A DNA stretch of 64,000 bases from Shouchella rhizosphaerae. Its GTDB lineage: Bacteria > Bacillota > Bacilli > Bacillales > Bacillaceae_D. The notes below the pieces were generated by a model. The model ran no database searches and had not been told where the DNA came from. It was given only the letters and a program-made list of their open reading frames with translations. Below, piece after piece: positions 17,898 to 25,632 of this stretch. How positions within the stretch are numbered: the stretch's first letter is position 1; each line of letters begins with the position of its first letter. The DNA lies in the NCBI RefSeq assembly GCF_900142675.1, contig NZ_FRBS01000003.1, positions 186,001-250,000 of the forward strand. The letters run 5' to 3'. Made by a program: the position numbers and the translations under genes.

Positions 17898-18746
17898 TCA
17901 ATGGCGTTCTTGCAAAGGGAAAATCGTCAGCCGTTCTTGGAAGATCGCTTGAATCGTTAAAATGACCCCATGGTCTGGTTCATCTGTAAATACATGGACA
18001 TGCCCTGGAGCCATGCTAACGAGCGGGCTAATGACCATTTCAGAAAAATCAAGGCCTGTTTCAAATACAAGTTCTTGCTTTAAATAATAAGCCATTTCTT
18101 CAGCAGTCAACTCCCGGAAATGTTCATCATAAAACGTAAACATGTCCTTGTGAACGAGGTAAACCATTGGCAACCGTGCAGGTGTGATACGGATATAATG
18201 GCGCAAATTTTCAACCATTGCCTGGTAATCTTGTTCCATTAAATATTCGTCAATCGCAAGCTCGATACAATCAATTAACATTTCTCCATATTCTTTTAGC
18301 CGGAATGTCAGAAATGGTTCGTAATAAAATGTCGTATCCGGGTTGAGGTGTGAGGCGAAGGCGTCATATAGAAATGCACGTCTATCAAAATGCGGCTTAA
18401 CAGATGGGATATCATTCCGATCCCCTTGAAGAATCGCTTGGGCAATGGCGACAATTTGCTGCTTTTCCTCTTCGTCGGTAAAGTAAAAAAGGTTTTCAGC
18501 AATGTCCATTAACCATTCATCTTCCTTTGTTTCTATGACATATTCCGCAAAGATCGAGGCCAAAAAAGGATGGAACGACTCATAAAAATCGACGTCTTTG
18601 TTTTCATAACGGACGGTGATCGTCGCTTCACTGTTTTTTTCCACTGCCCCGCCAAAACCATATGGCTTATAGGTTGCCATATAGCCCCTCAATTCATCAA
18701 ACAGGCGCGAGCAGTTGCCGCGCTCTTCAAAATGAATGGCAATCAC
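17898..18746 (-). CDS. ytxC: YtxC-like sporulation-associated protein
   Basis: A 282-residue soluble protein matching the YtxC family (putative sporulation protein): FRLKEYGEMLIDCIELAIDEYLMEQDYQ near 150-176 and FYDEHFRELT then DFSEMVISPLVSMAPGHVHVF near the C-terminus. No catalytic motif is evident. The GTG start is six bases after GGGGGAG. An overlapping ATG is in another frame. It sits between thrS and the dnaI region, as in B. subtilis. The biochemical role is unknown. Confidence 0.82.
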   Translation of the reverse strand: MIAIHFEERGNCSRLFDELRGYMATYKPYGFGGAVEKNSEATITVRYENKDVDFYESFHPFLASIFAEYVIETKEDEWLMDIAENLFYFTDEEEKQQIVAIAQAILQGDRNDIPSVKPHFDRRAFLYDAFASHLNPDTTFYYEPFLTFRLKEYGEMLIDCIELAIDEYLMEQDYQAMVENLRHYIRITPARLPMVYLVHKDMFTFYDEHFRELTAEEMAYYLKQELVFETGLDFSEMVISPLVSMAPGHVHVFTDEPDHGVILTIQAIFQERLTIFPLQERH

Positions 18747-18852
18747 GCATGACTCCCCCTAACATATCAAAACCTTACCTAAAGCTCACTAGAAGCCAGA
18801 CAGGCTTATTATCAATTTATGTTGGTGGCACAAAAACATGCTAATTGCATAC

Positions 18853-18879
18853 AAAAAAGCTCCGGAGTCGCTCCGGAGC
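18853..18879 (-). terminator. Terminator of mqnC
   Basis: Perfect GCTCCGGAG/CTCCGGAGC arms with a three-base loop and T6 tail on the minus strand. Confidence 0.9.
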
Positions 18880-18886
18880 AATCGGG

Positions 18887-19999
18887 TCAATTTTGCATGA
18901 TAAAGTCTTTCTCAACGTTTTCGTCATTGGAAAACGTTCTTAATATCTCATATTTTGTGTTACGTTGGGCTGGTATTTTTCCAGCTTCGCGAATCAATTT
19001 AAGCGTCAAATTTGAATTGACTTTGTGTGTCGTATTTGCAGCAGATACGACATTTTCTTCCATCATGGTGCTACCAAAATCGTTACAGCCAAAATGAAGC
19101 GATTTTTTGCCGACTTCAGGGCCCATTGTCACCCAGGAAGATTGGAAATTGGCGATATTATCGAGGAAAATCCTTGAAATCGCTACGTTTTTCAAATAAT
19201 CTTCTGGCGTTAATTTTTTCAGCCTTCTTAACCCTGTATTTTCCGGTTGTAGCAGCCAGGAAATGAAGGCCGTAAAACATTCTGTTTCGTCTTGGGCATC
19301 ACGAACGCGTTGCAAATGCAAGGCTCGTTCTTCAAACGATTCACCGAAGCCAATGACCATTGTGGCCGTACCAAACATGCCAACTTTCTTCGCTGCCTTC
19401 ATCGCATCAAGCCACTGATCGGCTGTCACTTTTAAACGGCTGACGCGCATCCGTGTCTCTTCCGTCAAAATTTCAGCGCCTCCGCCAGGCATACTGTCAA
19501 GCCCCGCTTTGTGGAGTTCCCGAAGCACGTCTTCAATCGACATGTCCATCACTTCAGCGATTTTCCAGATTTCCGCAGGGGAAAAGGAATGCATCCAAAT
19601 ATCTGGAAAACGTTCTTTAATGCCTTTTAGCAAGTTTGTATAGTAATCAAGCTTTAAGTTAGGGTTGGTTCCGCCCTGCATTAATATTTCTGTCCCGCCA
19701 ACGTCTTGTGTTTCCTTGATTTTTTGAAAAATGACTTCATCATCAAGAACGTAGCCGTCTTTATGGTTAGGCGGTCGGTAAAAGGCACAAAACGAACAAT
19801 ATGTATCGCAAAAGTTCGTGTAGTTCACATTGCGACCGATCACAAATGTCGTTATTGGCTCAGGGTGCCATTTTTTCATAATCGTATCAGCTGCTTTGCC
19901 AAGTTTATCGAGATCGTCGCTCTCGTAAAGCTTAACGGCATCGGCCATCGAAATGCGCTCGCCGTTTACTGCCCGTTCTAATATGGCATCTATGCTCAT
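18887..19999 (-). CDS. mqnC: Cyclic dehypoxanthinyl futalosine synthase (radical SAM)
   Basis: Converts dehypoxanthine futalosine to its cyclic form in the futalosine route to menaquinone. The 370-residue protein has the radical SAM cluster motif FCDTYCSFC (Cys64, Cys68, Cys71), GGTEILMQGGTNP, the MqnC-type HSFSPAEI stretch and PGGGAEIL, and the C-terminal QSSWVTMGPEVGKKSLHFGCNDFGSTMMEENV. MqnC fits better than MqnE, judged from these motifs. The start at 19999 (after GGGGGT) is preferred over in-frame ATGs upstream that lack ribosome sites. It is a single gene between ytxC and dnaI. Other mqn genes are not in this window. Confidence 0.9.
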   Translation of the reverse strand: MSIDAILERAVNGERISMADAVKLYESDDLDKLGKAADTIMKKWHPEPITTFVIGRNVNYTNFCDTYCSFCAFYRPPNHKDGYVLDDEVIFQKIKETQDVGGTEILMQGGTNPNLKLDYYTNLLKGIKERFPDIWMHSFSPAEIWKIAEVMDMSIEDVLRELHKAGLDSMPGGGAEILTEETRMRVSRLKVTADQWLDAMKAAKKVGMFGTATMVIGFGESFEERALHLQRVRDAQDETECFTAFISWLLQPENTGLRRLKKLTPEDYLKNVAISRIFLDNIANFQSSWVTMGPEVGKKSLHFGCNDFGSTMMEENVVSAANTTHKVNSNLTLKLIREAGKIPAQRNTKYEILRTFSNDENVEKDFIMQN

Positions 20000-20089
20000 T
20001 GTTGTACCCCCAAGCACAAGTAATCTAGTATTCTCTATACATCGTACCATAGTTATCCTTAAACATCCAATGACCAAGCATTGCTCTAA

Positions 20090-20191
20090 AACCTTACATA
20101 CGTCGCTCGTGAACCCCTATACTTTCCGCAATTCCACTCGCTTGCCAAGCAGCTTCTACCCGCCTGAGCGCTGTTGTCGAAAAATCGACAA
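20090..20191 (+). repeat. Diverged copy (E) of the intergenic repeat
   Basis: Plus-strand CATACGTCG, TGAACCC, TCCGCA, CACTCG and a final TTGTCGA-AAAA-TCGACAA palindrome (20174-20191) occur in the same order as on the minus strand of the 25458-25606 copy. That copy ends in GTTGTCGA-CTCTG-TCGACAAC. Divergent and shortened. It lies between the mqnC start and the dnaI terminator. Confidence 0.45.
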
Positions 20192-20194
20192 TAT

Positions 20195-20223
20195 AAAAAT
20201 CGGCGCTACATACTGCGCCGATT
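20195..20223 (-). terminator. Terminator overlapping the dnaI stop codon
   Basis: Arms AATCGGCGC/GCGCCGATT (20215-20223 with 20198-20206) with a T5 tail. The first arm encodes the Asn-Arg-Arg of the DnaI C-terminus and the TAG lies at the edge of the second arm. Confidence 0.85.
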
Positions 20224-21135
20224 TTGTCCGCCCACTTCTACGAATGTGGTAAAATGTTTGATCCTTTCCATAATCCGTTTTGCTTTTAGCCGTTCGATCC
20301 CGCCTTTTTCCGAATAGGCAAGCTGCTCTTCTAACTCATCGTAATCGTAATTCGAAGTAAACAACGTTGGCAGTTTCTCAGCCATTCTGTATTGAAGAAT
20401 GGGACCTAAAACTTCGTCACGGGTCCAAGCAGTTGTTGTTTCTGCTCCAATGTCATCTAGCATCAGAACAGGGGCTTTTCGGACAGCTTCCAGCTTTTCT
20501 TGAAAGGACCCATCGCCAATGGCTTGCTTCATTTCCCTAAAAAAGTCAGGTGTATAAATCAAATAGGATTGGATGTTTTTTGTTTTTAATTCATTTGCGA
20601 TAGCTCCTAATAAATAGGTCTTTCCTACGCCAAATTTCCCGTATAAGTATAGACCCTTTCCCTTTTCTCCTGGATTGGCTGATAAAGCAAATTCGAGCCC
20701 TTCACTTAGCGCATCTGCCCGTTCCTCATTTTGTTCCATATCGTCAAATGTTGCTTTAAGGATATCTTTAGGAATATAAAGCGACTGGATTAGCTGTAGT
20801 TTGGCTTGCTCAGCCTCTTGCTCCCGTTTTAGTTGGCATCGGCTATAAGAAATCTCAATGCTGCCTCTCTCTGTATAAAGCGCCGGTTGAAACCCTTTTA
20901 TCATATTCGGACAATGGTCTAACCCAGGGCAAGTTTGGCAGTTCCCCCGTTCCTTTTTAAACTCGTATAGTTTGCTAAGGGCACGGTCGATCATCGAGCG
21001 GGTTACATCAGGATGGTCTTGCAAAAAGGCTTGTACAATCGCGCTATCTAGCAGCTCCTGCCTTTGGCGCTCAATCCGTTTTTGCAGGCGCCCATCCTGG
21101 TCAAAAGCTTTCAGCGCCTGTTCTATTGATTCCAT
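20206..21135 (-). CDS. dnaI: Primosomal protein DnaI (helicase loader)
   Basis: AAA+ ATPase that loads the replicative helicase onto oriC with DnaB and DnaD. The 309 residues contain an N-terminal helicase-binding domain with zinc ligands (CQTC at 66-69, Cys75, Cys100), Walker A GKFGVGKT (166-173), Walker B VLMLDDIGAE and sensor segment LFTSNYDYDELEEQL. The start overlaps the dnaB end by 13 bases, the standard dnaB-dnaI operon. The 3' end is built into its terminator. Confidence 0.96.
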   Translation of the reverse strand: MESIEQALKAFDQDGRLQKRIERQRQELLDSAIVQAFLQDHPDVTRSMIDRALSKLYEFKKERGNCQTCPGLDHCPNMIKGFQPALYTERGSIEISYSRCQLKREQEAEQAKLQLIQSLYIPKDILKATFDDMEQNEERADALSEGLEFALSANPGEKGKGLYLYGKFGVGKTYLLGAIANELKTKNIQSYLIYTPDFFREMKQAIGDGSFQEKLEAVRKAPVLMLDDIGAETTTAWTRDEVLGPILQYRMAEKLPTLFTSNYDYDELEEQLAYSEKGGIERLKAKRIMERIKHFTTFVEVGGQNRRSM

Positions 21136-22565
21136 TCGCCCTCATCCTTTTTTTCCCTTAGTCGTTTTCGTTCCTCCATTAATGCAGCAATCCGTTTTTT
21201 TGACTCTGTTTGACTTGCGCTTGTTTTGGATTCAGTTGCTTCCGCCACACCGCTAGCTTGTTTGCTTTCTTGACTATTTCCCTTTTCTTGCTCAGCCATT
21301 AGCCACTTTGGTAGTTTGTCTTGGCGTGCGTTTCGCTTATACGTTTGCCGCAGCGATGCATTGGCCTGTTTTTGTTTGTCTTCCTTCACAAGCCCCATAG
21401 CGCCTGGCACCGTTTTTACTTTTTTTCGCTTCCAATGGCCAGCAATTTTTAACATAAAGCCGCGGGAAAGTTTCATATCGTGTTGGAATAGGACGTAATC
21501 AATCAGCACGTTCGCCACACCTGGATGCAATTTATAGTCAACGATGAGTTCTTCAATCAAGCGGGCGTCGGCTGGAGAAACCGCTGCTCCTTCTTGGCGC
21601 ATTTCCAAGAGTGTCATTGGCGGTGTCTGCTCGTAAAATTGGATCGACCGTTCTTCTTCCGTTTGCGGCTCTTTCGTCATCGTTCGCGCTGTCTGCGGCT
21701 GTGTTTTTAAGCCAAGCGCAGGCGGTTTTGTGCCATTTTCAAGACGATACCACTCTTTGATCGTTTTACGTAAGTCGTCTTCATCCAACATGTCGCCTCG
21801 AGATGCTTGCTCAACTAAATTAGCCATTGTTAACGGCTCAACTTGGTAAACAAAGGCGAGTTTTTTGATCAAGTCGATCAATCGATCAGTCAACACTTCC
21901 GGCGGGACAATAAAGCTAGACAACGCTTGCTTCATTAATTCAACGTCAAAATCATCAAAGCGAATGCCATCGCTGTCCTTGCCGATCAGCGCCTCTCCAT
22001 TTGCCCCTTTCAATGCACCATCTTGTTCGTTCATTAACGCTGGCTGCATTTCTGAATGAGTTAAAGAGGCAAACACATTGGAAAAGGATTCGGTCACTTC
22101 TTCAAACTCGCTACTGTCCAGCACGGGCAGAGCAAAGCGTTCCCTTACTGCCCGGTATCCTTGTTTGCCTAGCCTGTTATACAAAAAAACGCTAAGAACA
22201 TCATCTCGGAAAAAACGGTGCGGTTTCATTGGCGGCTGTAATTCATACATAAAAAAGCGGACGTCATCTGTTTTTTTTCGGTATGTCCTGAGCAAATCTA
22301 TTGCTTCTAACTTTTTCCGCGCTTCGAGCAGCTTAGGCAAACTCAAGTCAAGGAGGACGCTAAGTTGATGGTGAGTATGGATATCGCCTTGGTACTTCCC
22401 TGACGGAAGCTGCGATCTCAAACTATTGTATAGGCCAACAGCTTCAGTGCCAATCAAAGGCTGGTACAAAAGGGTAAGCACATGGTTATCCATGTCTGTG
22501 ATAACATCGGCCAGCCGCACTGTGTACTGGTCTACAGGAAGAACTTCTTTCCAATGCCAAGGCAT
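21123..22565 (-). CDS. dnaB: Replication initiation and membrane attachment protein DnaB
   Basis: The Gram-positive DnaB (not the helicase), which assists helicase loading at the origin and membrane attachment. The 480-residue protein starts HWKEVLPVDQYTVRLADVI and carries the winged-helix DDBH1 region in the N-terminal half. The DDBH2 helices lie about 330-390 (ADARLIEELIVDYKLHPGVANVLIDYVL), and the tail is charged, Gln/Lys-rich and probably disordered. The ATG follows AAAGGGG. It lies downstream of nrdR and directly ahead of dnaI. Confidence 0.95.
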   Translation of the reverse strand: MPWHWKEVLPVDQYTVRLADVITDMDNHVLTLLYQPLIGTEAVGLYNSLRSQLPSGKYQGDIHTHHQLSVLLDLSLPKLLEARKKLEAIDLLRTYRKKTDDVRFFMYELQPPMKPHRFFRDDVLSVFLYNRLGKQGYRAVRERFALPVLDSSEFEEVTESFSNVFASLTHSEMQPALMNEQDGALKGANGEALIGKDSDGIRFDDFDVELMKQALSSFIVPPEVLTDRLIDLIKKLAFVYQVEPLTMANLVEQASRGDMLDEDDLRKTIKEWYRLENGTKPPALGLKTQPQTARTMTKEPQTEEERSIQFYEQTPPMTLLEMRQEGAAVSPADARLIEELIVDYKLHPGVANVLIDYVLFQHDMKLSRGFMLKIAGHWKRKKVKTVPGAMGLVKEDKQKQANASLRQTYKRNARQDKLPKWLMAEQEKGNSQESKQASGVAEATESKTSASQTESKKRIAALMEERKRLREKKDEGEWNQ

Positions 22566-22624
22566 GGCCCTTACCCCTTTCGCTAAAAAAGAGCTTAAAA
22601 CGCTCCATGCGTTTATAGCTCCTT

Positions 22625-23080
22625 TTAATTTTTATTCATTAACTCTGTCAATTCTTTTATAAATACATTGATGTCTTTAAACTGTCTGTAAACAGAAGCA
22701 AAACGAACGTAAGCCACATCGTCAATTTTCGCTAGCCGTTCCATGACGAGTTCGCCCACATCCTGACTCCGTACTTCTTGTTTCCCTTCATTGCGAAGCG
22801 TGCGCTCTACGTCCAATACCATTTTTTCAAGCGTTTCAAGGGGAACGGGGCGTTTCTCACAGGCACGCACAAGACCGCGCAGCATTTTATCACTGCTAAA
22901 TTCCTCACGCATACCGTCTTTTTTAATGATGAGAAGAGGTCGTTCTTCCACTGTCTCATAGGTGGTAAAACGTTGCAAACATTTTTCGCACTCCCGCCTC
23001 CGTTTGATCGAGCGGCTTTCATCACTTGGCCTGGAATCGAGCACTCTTGTGCCGTTATGCTGACATTTGGGACAGCGCAT
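22625..23080 (-). CDS. nrdR: Transcriptional repressor NrdR
   Basis: Repressor of ribonucleotide reductase genes that senses ATP/dATP. The 151-residue protein has an N-terminal zinc ribbon ([15 protein letters not shown], then CEKCLQRF, Cys 3, 6, about 31 and 34) and an ATP-cone (about 49-139, [20 protein letters not shown]). ATG 23080 gives the standard MRCPKC start. A longer in-frame start adds five residues without a better ribosome site. It heads the nrdR-dnaB-dnaI group. Confidence 0.96.
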   Translation of the reverse strand: MRCPKCQHNGTRVLDSRPSDESRSIKRRRECEKCLQRFTTYETVEERPLLIIKKDGMREEFSSDKMLRGLVRACEKRPVPLETLEKMVLDVERTLRNEGKQEVRSQDVGELVMERLAKIDDVAYVRFASVYRQFKDINVFIKELTELMNKN

Positions 23081-23174
23081 TGCAATCATCTCCATCTGTG
23101 CCCAAAGGACGTGAATACCAAAATGAGATTGGTTTCTTCTATCATATAAAAAAAGGGCGCCTGTGGCAAGCCTC

Positions 23175-23576
23175 TTACAGCAGCTCTTGGCCTAGCGCTG
23201 AACCGACGTACGTTAATTCCTGGTCAAGTTTCTGGTAAAGAGCTAAAATGAATTTCCGGCTGTAGCCAAAATCGCTTGGAAGCACGGTTTCCGTTGCACA
23301 AGAAAAATCAACCGCGGTCCGATACGGTTTTACTGTAATAATGGATGCGACTAACAGTAGTTTTTTCCCTGATTTCGTTTGTGCCACAATTTCCCCTCTG
23401 TCATCTTCGCTCCGCTTTATCGTCAATCCTTGTTGTGTCAGCACTTGTTCAATTGTACGCATAGCCTTGTCTTTCGTTGTTTTATAGTAACGTGTTTGCA
23501 ACTCTTTCACTGGGTGCTCTTCCCCGGTTTCAGTGCGTGTGCTGAAAATACGGTTCATTGTTTCACGAAAACCCAT
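23175..23576 (-). CDS. Conserved hypothetical cytosolic protein
   Basis: A 133-residue soluble protein, [20 protein letters not shown] at the start, with no signal peptide or membrane segment. The middle ([27 protein letters not shown] then [22 protein letters not shown]) suggests one small alpha/beta domain. I do not recognise a functional family. The ATG follows GGGGAGAGAGC. The gene lies between speD and nrdR, where B. subtilis has none that I recall, so it may be lineage-specific. Co-transcription with nrdR is possible. Confidence 0.7.
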   Translation of the reverse strand: MGFRETMNRIFSTRTETGEEHPVKELQTRYYKTTKDKAMRTIEQVLTQQGLTIKRSEDDRGEIVAQTKSGKKLLLVASIITVKPYRTAVDFSCATETVLPSDFGYSRKFILALYQKLDQELTYVGSALGQELL

Positions 23577-23648
23577 CCTGCTCTCTCCCCCTGTGTAAAC
23601 GTTGCCTTTATCATACCATAAATCACGAAAGCGCATCCATTTATAGCA

Positions 23649-23680
23649 AAAAGAAACCGCCAAGCAGTATGCTCGGCGGT
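23649..23680 (-). terminator. Terminator of speD
   Basis: Stem ACCGCC-GAGC/GCTT-GGCGGT with a T-rich tail on the minus strand, ten bases past the stop. Confidence 0.82.
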
Positions 23681-23689
23681 TCCCCTAAT

Positions 23690-24079
23690 TTATTTAACAG
23701 CACTGTGGCTTAATCGTTTTTCTGGCTTAACCGGTCCCATTCCTCGTGGCAATTCCAGCACTTCGCTTGTTGTTGCATTCAACTCTCTTGCAATAAACTC
23801 AGCAGCAACGTTTGGATCTATAACTGGACCACATGTATAAACGTCTATGCTCGCATAGCCATGTTCTGGGAAACTGTGAATCGTTAAATGCGACTCAGAA
23901 ATGATCACGACTCCGCTCACCCCTTGTGGGGCAAACTTATGAAACGCTACTTCCCTCACTTCTGCTCCAGCTCTTAAAGCTGCATTTACAAATACTTGTT
24001 CGATAAATTCCATGTTGTTTAGCTTGTTTGTGTCACAACCCCAAAGCTCAGAAATGACATGACGTCCCATTGTATCCAT
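23690..24079 (-). CDS. speD: S-adenosylmethionine decarboxylase proenzyme
   Basis: Makes decarboxylated SAM for spermidine synthesis. The 129-residue proenzyme self-cleaves before Ser63 in [20 protein letters not shown] (60-79) to form the pyruvoyl cofactor. His68 and Cys83 (VYTCGP) are also conserved. It starts [16 protein letters not shown] at 24079 after AAAAGGGGGAAG. An upstream in-frame ATG lacks a ribosome site. As in B. subtilis it lies between gapB and nrdR. Confidence 0.96.
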   Translation of the reverse strand: MDTMGRHVISELWGCDTNKLNNMEFIEQVFVNAALRAGAEVREVAFHKFAPQGVSGVVIISESHLTIHSFPEHGYASIDVYTCGPVIDPNVAAEFIARELNATTSEVLELPRGMGPVKPEKRLSHSAVK

Positions 24080-24188
24080 ATGAACTTCCCCCTTTTCGGT
24101 AATTCGCCATGCAGCAAAAGCATGCATGTAGGATCGTCTTCGTACAGGGGGGAAAGTTAGTCCTAAGAGGTCCTAACCCATGCTGCAA

Positions 24189-24227
24189 GAAAAACGAATC
24201 CCGTTTTTAAACGAACTCACGGGATTC
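24189..24227 (-). terminator. Terminator of gapB
   Basis: Perfect GAATCCCGT/ACGGGATTC arms with a 14-base loop and a T5 tail on the minus strand. Confidence 0.85.
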
Positions 24228-24285
24228 AGTATACTTGGTTTACACCGCGATTGCAACTGGATTTCTAAACAATTTTACAGCATGC

Positions 24286-25320
24286 TTACGATGCAGAATG
24301 GATTTCTTCTTTTGTCGACATCTGGGCTGCGACATGATTCATTAAATCAACTACTCTGCATGAATAGCCCCATTCATTGTCATACCAAGCAAGGACTTTT
24401 GCTTGACGATTGTTTAAAACTGCCGTTGATTGACCGTCCACAACCGCCGATTGTTCCTCACCATTAAAGTCGATTGAAACAAGAGGTTCATCTGTAATTC
24501 CTAAGATCCCTTTAAGTGTTCCTTGTGAAGCTTCCCAAAAGGCGTTGTTGATGGCTTCTGCAGTGGTTTCTGTTTTTAAATTCACAACTAAATCAACTAA
24601 CGAAACATTTGGCGTTGGCACGCGAAGCGCCATTCCTGTTAGTTTGCCGTCCAAATTCGGCAACACTTTTGATAGGGCCTTAGCCGCTCCAGTCGATGTC
24701 GGGATGATGGACTGTCCACATGCACGGGCGCGCCGCAAATCTTTATGGGGGTTGTCAATGTTTTTCTGGTCATTCGTATACGAATGCACCGTTGTCATCA
24801 TCCCTGATTCAATCCCAAATTTTTCGTCGAGGACTTTCGCAACTGGGGCTAGGCAATTGGTTGTACATGAGGCATTCGAGAGAATGTGATCTTCTTGTGG
24901 ATTGTAGTCGCTTTCATTTACACCGACGACAATCGTTGCATCTTCGCCCTTTGCCGGAGCTGTAATAATCACCTTTTTCGCGCCTGCTTGCAAATGAGCA
25001 CCGGCCGCTTCTTTTGTTTTAAATTTTCCAGTTGCTTCAATGACAATATCAATCCCTAACGCTTCCCAAGGCAAGCGCCGCGGATCCCGTTCAGCGAGCA
25101 ATTCAATCTTCTTTCCATTTACGAATAACTGCCCATCTTTCGCATAAACGTCGGCCATAAATGGCCCATGAATGGAATCGTATTTGATTAAATGAGCCAA
25201 TGTGTCTGCGGGGTAAGAAGCATTGATCGCGGTAATGTCCACTTTCCCTTCTAAAAAAGCTTTTCGGAACACCATTCGACCAATTCGTCCAAACCCGTTG
25301 ATTGCCATTTTCACATTCAT
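24286..25320 (-). CDS. gapB: Glyceraldehyde-3-phosphate dehydrogenase, gluconeogenic GapB type
   Basis: A 344-residue GAPDH with INGFGRIGRM (7-16), active-site Cys152 in SNASCTTNC, and His near 179 in TTVHSYTNDQ. At the end of beta-strand 2 it reads AINASYP instead of the VNDL of NAD-dependent GapA. The usual Asp that selects NAD is missing, which fits the NADP-preferring gluconeogenic GapB. The adjacent speD also matches B. subtilis gapB. The promoter contains two motifs like CcpN operators, so repression on glucose is likely. Confidence 0.93.
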   Translation of the reverse strand: MNVKMAINGFGRIGRMVFRKAFLEGKVDITAINASYPADTLAHLIKYDSIHGPFMADVYAKDGQLFVNGKKIELLAERDPRRLPWEALGIDIVIEATGKFKTKEAAGAHLQAGAKKVIITAPAKGEDATIVVGVNESDYNPQEDHILSNASCTTNCLAPVAKVLDEKFGIESGMMTTVHSYTNDQKNIDNPHKDLRRARACGQSIIPTSTGAAKALSKVLPNLDGKLTGMALRVPTPNVSLVDLVVNLKTETTAEAINNAFWEASQGTLKGILGITDEPLVSIDFNGEEQSAVVDGQSTAVLNNRQAKVLAWYDNEWGYSCRVVDLMNHVAAQMSTKEEIHSAS

Positions 25321-25343
25321 AAAGTCCAGCCCCTTCAGGTTAT

Positions 25344-25387
25344 TATGTTATCCTTTTTACCAATATTATATGAAATAGTATAACATA
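25344..25387 (-). promoter_or_regulatory. gapB promoter with two candidate CcpN operators
   Basis: A minus-strand -10 TATAAT (25365-25370) is bracketed by TATGTTATACT on the minus strand (25377-25387) and TATGTTATCCT on the plus strand (25344-25354). The first matches the CcpN consensus TRTGHYATAYW fully as I remember it; the second has one mismatch. The first overlaps the promoter spacer and the -35 is poor. No binding search was done. Confidence 0.6.
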
Positions 25388-25423
25388 AATAAACCAAAAA
25401 CGTGAACCAATTTCAATTTAGGC

Positions 25424-25456
25424 ACAAAAAAGACCGCCTATTCAATGGCGGTCTTA
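25424..25456 (-). terminator. Downstream terminator of the polA-mutM-ytaF-coaE unit (duplicate hairpin)
   Basis: On the minus strand AAGACCGCC/GGCGGTCTT is followed by T6. It is a near copy (22 of 25 positions) of the hairpin at the coaE stop codon 176 bases upstream, from which it is separated by the dispersed repeat. Confidence 0.85.
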
Positions 25457-25457
25457 A

Positions 25458-25606
25458 GTTGTCGACTCTGTCGACAACTGTCCAGACTGAAAGAAAGCGT
25501 TTGTCAGACGAGGCGCGAAACCGAGTGAAGATGCGAATAGAAAATGGGTTCATGAGCATATGAACGAGGTGAGCAACGACGTATGCGAGCGCTTGTCTTC
25601 AGGCTG
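25458..25606 (-). repeat. Intergenic hairpin-associated repeat, copy B (longest)
   Basis: The core is 25483-25606 (124 bp), bounded by CAGACTG and CAGGCTG in plus orientation, with an outer palindrome GTTGTCGA-CTCTG-TCGACAAC at 25458-25478. Internally the unit CGAGGnG...ACCGA/ACGA...ATGCGA occurs twice. It matches the copy at 51296-51361 at both ends and lies one base from the hairpin that overlaps the coaE stop. Confidence 0.75.
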
Positions 25607-25607
25607 T

Positions 25608-25632
25608 GACCGCCTATTCGTGGGCGGTCTTA
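25608..25632 (-). repeat. Duplicated terminator hairpin at the coaE stop codon
   Basis: GACCGCC/GGCGGTC arms contain the last coaE codons and TAG. The same 25-bp segment, with three changes, recurs at 25432-25456, where it is followed by the T-run. The two form direct repeats around the dispersed repeat. Confidence 0.8.
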
